From JAPLXD01 sp041661585 (GTDB lineage Bacteria; Patescibacteriota; Minisyncoccia; Moranbacterales; UBA11712), in assembly GCA_041661585.1 (NCBI GenBank), contig JBAZUC010000038.1:1-7580 (forward strand): a stretch of DNA of 7,580 bases, written 5' to 3'. The notes below the pieces were generated by a model that saw nothing but the letters and a program-made list of their open reading frames with translations, had not been told where the DNA came from and did not search any database. Positions within the stretch are counted from its first letter, which is position 1; each line of letters starts with the position of its first letter. The translations under genes were made by a program, and so were the position numbers. Below, piece after piece: positions 6,359 to 7,580 of the stretch.

Positions 6359-6387
6359 AATCTAGCCTAGTTCATGACAATTTTCAA
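6359..6387 (-). promoter_or_regulatory. lepA promoter
   Basis: On the minus strand TTGAAA (6387-6382, five of six to consensus) and TAGATT (6364-6359, four of six) are spaced by exactly 17 bases. The -10 ends 7 bases before the lepA ATG, with AAAGAAT between, so transcription should begin at or within a base or two of the start codon. Confidence 0.7.
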
Positions 6388-6392
6388 GTAGT

Positions 6393-6410
6393 GGCCGCAT
6401 ATTTGCGACC
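6393..6410 (-). other. Short hairpin upstream of the lepA promoter
   Basis: The minus strand reads GGTCGCA-AATA-TGCGGCC, a 7-bp stem with one G-U pair and a 4-base loop. No T-run follows, so it is not a terminator. It lies 5 bases upstream of the lepA -35 and could be an operator-like palindrome or a chance structure. Confidence 0.35.
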
Positions 6411-6439
6411 CCTGCATAGCATTTTCGGCTTTTTGCAAA

Positions 6440-6474
6440 TAGAAAAGCCCGACGAACGTAGTCGCCGGGACTTT
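6440..6474 (-). terminator. Intrinsic terminator after the 235-aa gene
   Basis: The minus strand reads CCCGGCGA-CTACGT-TCGTCGGG (6469-6448), an 8-bp stem with one G-U pair and a 6-base loop, followed by CTTTTCTATTT. A further AAAG/CTTT pairing can extend the base of the stem. It starts about 10-15 bases after the stop of the upstream gene and separates it from lepA. Confidence 0.82.
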
Positions 6475-6483
6475 GTAAAAAAA

Positions 6484-7191
6484 TTAAGAATATATTTCTT
6501 TCAAAACTTTCAATGCCGATTCTATTGCTTTCCCGTTAATATGAATTTGACCATCTTTTTTATTTACCCACACGTCAATATAAATCCCAGGTAAACTTGT
6601 CTGCAAATTAGTTAATATGTCGTCAGTTGGATGATCACTGAAATATGAATGTGGAGCTTTTTGGGCAAAAGCGCTTTTTGGTAACGATTCTTTATTTTCC
6701 CTTATAAAATCCGTTAAATTTTTTCCTTCTTCCAATACCCTCAATTTCGAAAGTATTCTCTCCGCGATGGAGTTATTCATCCCTGCAATTGCAAGATCAG
6801 ATGCAAGCTTTTTCCTGTCAAGCACAGTAAAATACAGTACATCTAAATTTTTATATTCTTTCATGCTATCTTGCATTCCGTCTTGATTTCTTTTATGTTG
6901 TTCTTCGAAAAACGCCTTTTCGTCTTCTGTCAGGGCTACTTCTCCATAAATTCCTGATAGCAAGGCTAAAGGGTCTTCTTTTTCCAAGCTCGTAAATTTT
7001 TCCTCGATTATCTTTTCGGCTTTATTCAGGGCTTCATTTATTAATTCCTCGGAAACTCCAGCAGCTAATAAATATGAGCTCACCCCAAGGATTTGTGCGC
7101 GAACTTCTGATTGTTTTTTCATCCTCTCCGACATCATCCCTTCTGCCAGCCGCTTTTCTGGTGGCGGTATTACATTTTTTTGCTCCAGCAT
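6484..7191 (-). CDS. Hypothetical protein, 235 aa, AT-rich orphan
   Basis: I do not recognise this family. The protein is soluble-looking, with no signal peptide or membrane segment. It is largely helical and charged: residues about 10-75 form likely helices (MKKQSEVRAQILGVSSYL, then ELINEALNKAEKIIEEK), a central region about 85-170 continues in the same style, and the C-terminus about 205-235 looks more mixed, with YIDVWVNKKDGQIHING. No catalytic motif stands out. Its DNA is plainly AT-richer than its neighbours: two sampled 60-base lines (from 6541 and 6841) have 19 and 16 G/C, against 39 in a GC-rich lepA line (from 5341). It is flanked by its own promoter and terminator, so it appears to be a separate transcription unit. 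The start at 7191 is tentative: GAGAG lies 11 bases upstream, but ATGs at residues 19, 20 and 24 are alternatives. Confidence 0.8.
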   Translation of the reverse strand: MLEQKNVIPPPEKRLAEGMMSERMKKQSEVRAQILGVSSYLLAAGVSEELINEALNKAEKIIEEKFTSLEKEDPLALLSGIYGEVALTEDEKAFFEEQHKRNQDGMQDSMKEYKNLDVLYFTVLDRKKLASDLAIAGMNNSIAERILSKLRVLEEGKNLTDFIRENKESLPKSAFAQKAPHSYFSDHPTDDILTNLQTSLPGIYIDVWVNKKDGQIHINGKAIESALKVLKEIYS

Positions 7192-7242
7192 ATTTTTGTG
7201 CGCTCTCTCTGGCGCTATTAATAATAACTCAATTTTATTAAA

Positions 7243-7271
7243 AGTATATACAATAAAATGATGTTTGTAAA
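7243..7271 (-). promoter_or_regulatory. Promoter of the 235-aa hypothetical gene
   Basis: On the minus strand TTTACA (7271-7266) and TATACT (7248-7243) each match consensus at five of six positions with a 17-base spacer. The predicted start near 7236 gives a leader of about 45 bases, unlike the leaderless prfB and lepA. The leader holds a small GCGC hairpin (7215-7212 with 7203-7200) whose loop contains the GAGAG that could serve as ribosome site. Confidence 0.65.
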
Positions 7272-7310
7272 GATGAGGACTTCTTTGCGAAATTATCCCC
7301 TCGTATAAGC

Positions 7311-7580
7311 CTAAATCCCGCTTGCTTCCGTCGGGTCTTCAGGGAGGGGCTCTCGGAGGCGGAAAATTCGCCCCGAGAAGATTTTTTTGAGATAGTGGAA
7401 TTCTTCGAGGTTGAAAATGCGTGCGAGGATGCAATAGGTTGCGAGGCCGAGGCCTCCCGCGAAAAGCATTTGCCAGAAAACGCCAAGAAAGGTGTCCAGA
7501 TTGATATGGGGCTCGATCAGATATTTCGCGACTTGGGCAACAAGGCCGGCGGCGAGCGCGGAAACGGAAATTTTGAGAAT
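7311..7580 (-). CDS. murJ: Lipid II flippase MurJ, C-terminal fragment (start beyond window)
   Basis: The minus strand from the right edge reads 89 codons to TAG at 7313-7311. The fragment shows two hydrophobic segments, roughly residues 1-22 (ISVSALAAGLVAQVAKYL) and 31-54 (FLGVFWQMLFAGGLGLATYC), then LARIFNLEEFHYLKKIF and a polar tail. This matches the last two membrane helices and cytoplasmic end of MurJ/MviN, a MOP-superfamily protein that flips lipid II across the membrane for peptidoglycan synthesis. With only the end visible, another MOP-superfamily flippase cannot be excluded. No convincing terminator follows the stop; the next gene has its own promoter about 40 bases downstream. Confidence 0.78.
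   Translation of the reverse strand: MLKISVSALAAGLVAQVAKYLIEPHINLDTFLGVFWQMLFAGGLGLATYCILARIFNLEEFHYLKKIFSGRIFRLREPLPEDPTEASGI

Noticed and set aside
7277..7304. Possible terminator hairpin after murJ (GAGG with CCTC)
   Set aside because: The outer stem is only 4 bp with a long loop and no clear T-run on the minus strand.
7238..7486. Minus-strand 82-aa frame near the right edge
   Set aside because: It overlaps the murJ end in another frame, is Ser/Lys-rich without a domain, and runs into the promoter of the next gene.
1..7580. CRISPR arrays, transposase genes, prophage or defence genes
   Set aside because: No spaced direct repeats and no proteins of these types were seen on either strand.

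Overview
The window looks like chromosome from a small-genome bacterium, most likely a Candidate Phyla Radiation (Patescibacteria, Parcubacteria-like) lineage. This is inference, from compact housekeeping genes, a single-pass parvulin-like protein of unusual layout, a FtsB-like protein with an aromatic tail, and a 35-residue membrane ORF after lepA. UGA is a normal stop here: RF2 is encoded, and the parvulin-like and FtsB-like genes both end in TGA. Nothing looks like phage, an insertion sequence or CRISPR. All protein genes are on the minus strand; only two tRNAs are on the plus strand.

Layout, left to right. 1-2580 (minus): prfB (RF2, with a +1 programmed frameshift), then ftsE and ftsX (cut by the left edge), tightly spaced as one operon. 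2581-2651: divergent promoters, one for prfB and one for the tRNAs. 2652-2802 (plus): tRNA-Gly(CCC) and tRNA-Thr(CGT). 2808-2834: a terminator that works in both directions between the tRNAs and the convergent minus-strand unit. 2852-4350 (minus): a FtsB/DivIC-like septum protein followed by a membrane-anchored parvulin-like protein. 4345-4431: an imperfect inverted repeat around an AT-rich core, overlapping the ftsB-like start. 4438-6351 (minus): lepA (elongation factor 4) followed by a 35-aa membrane peptide gene missed by length-limited ORF calling. 6440-6470: an intrinsic terminator for an AT-rich 235-aa orphan gene (6484-7191). 7311-7580: the last 89 residues of a MurJ-type lipid II flippase, cut by the right edge.

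The genes combine translation (RF2, EF4, two tRNAs) with envelope growth and division (FtsEX, FtsB-like, MurJ, extracytoplasmic foldase-like protein). The less ordinary signals are: a CUUUGAC frameshift site without the usual upstream Shine-Dalgarno-like stimulator; promoters placed so close to the prfB and lepA start codons that the mRNAs should be leaderless; a parvulin domain whose first strand appears to have moved to the C-terminus; the 35-aa membrane peptide; the inverted repeat over the ftsB-like start; and the AT-rich orphan. No wholly new multi-gene system is evident.
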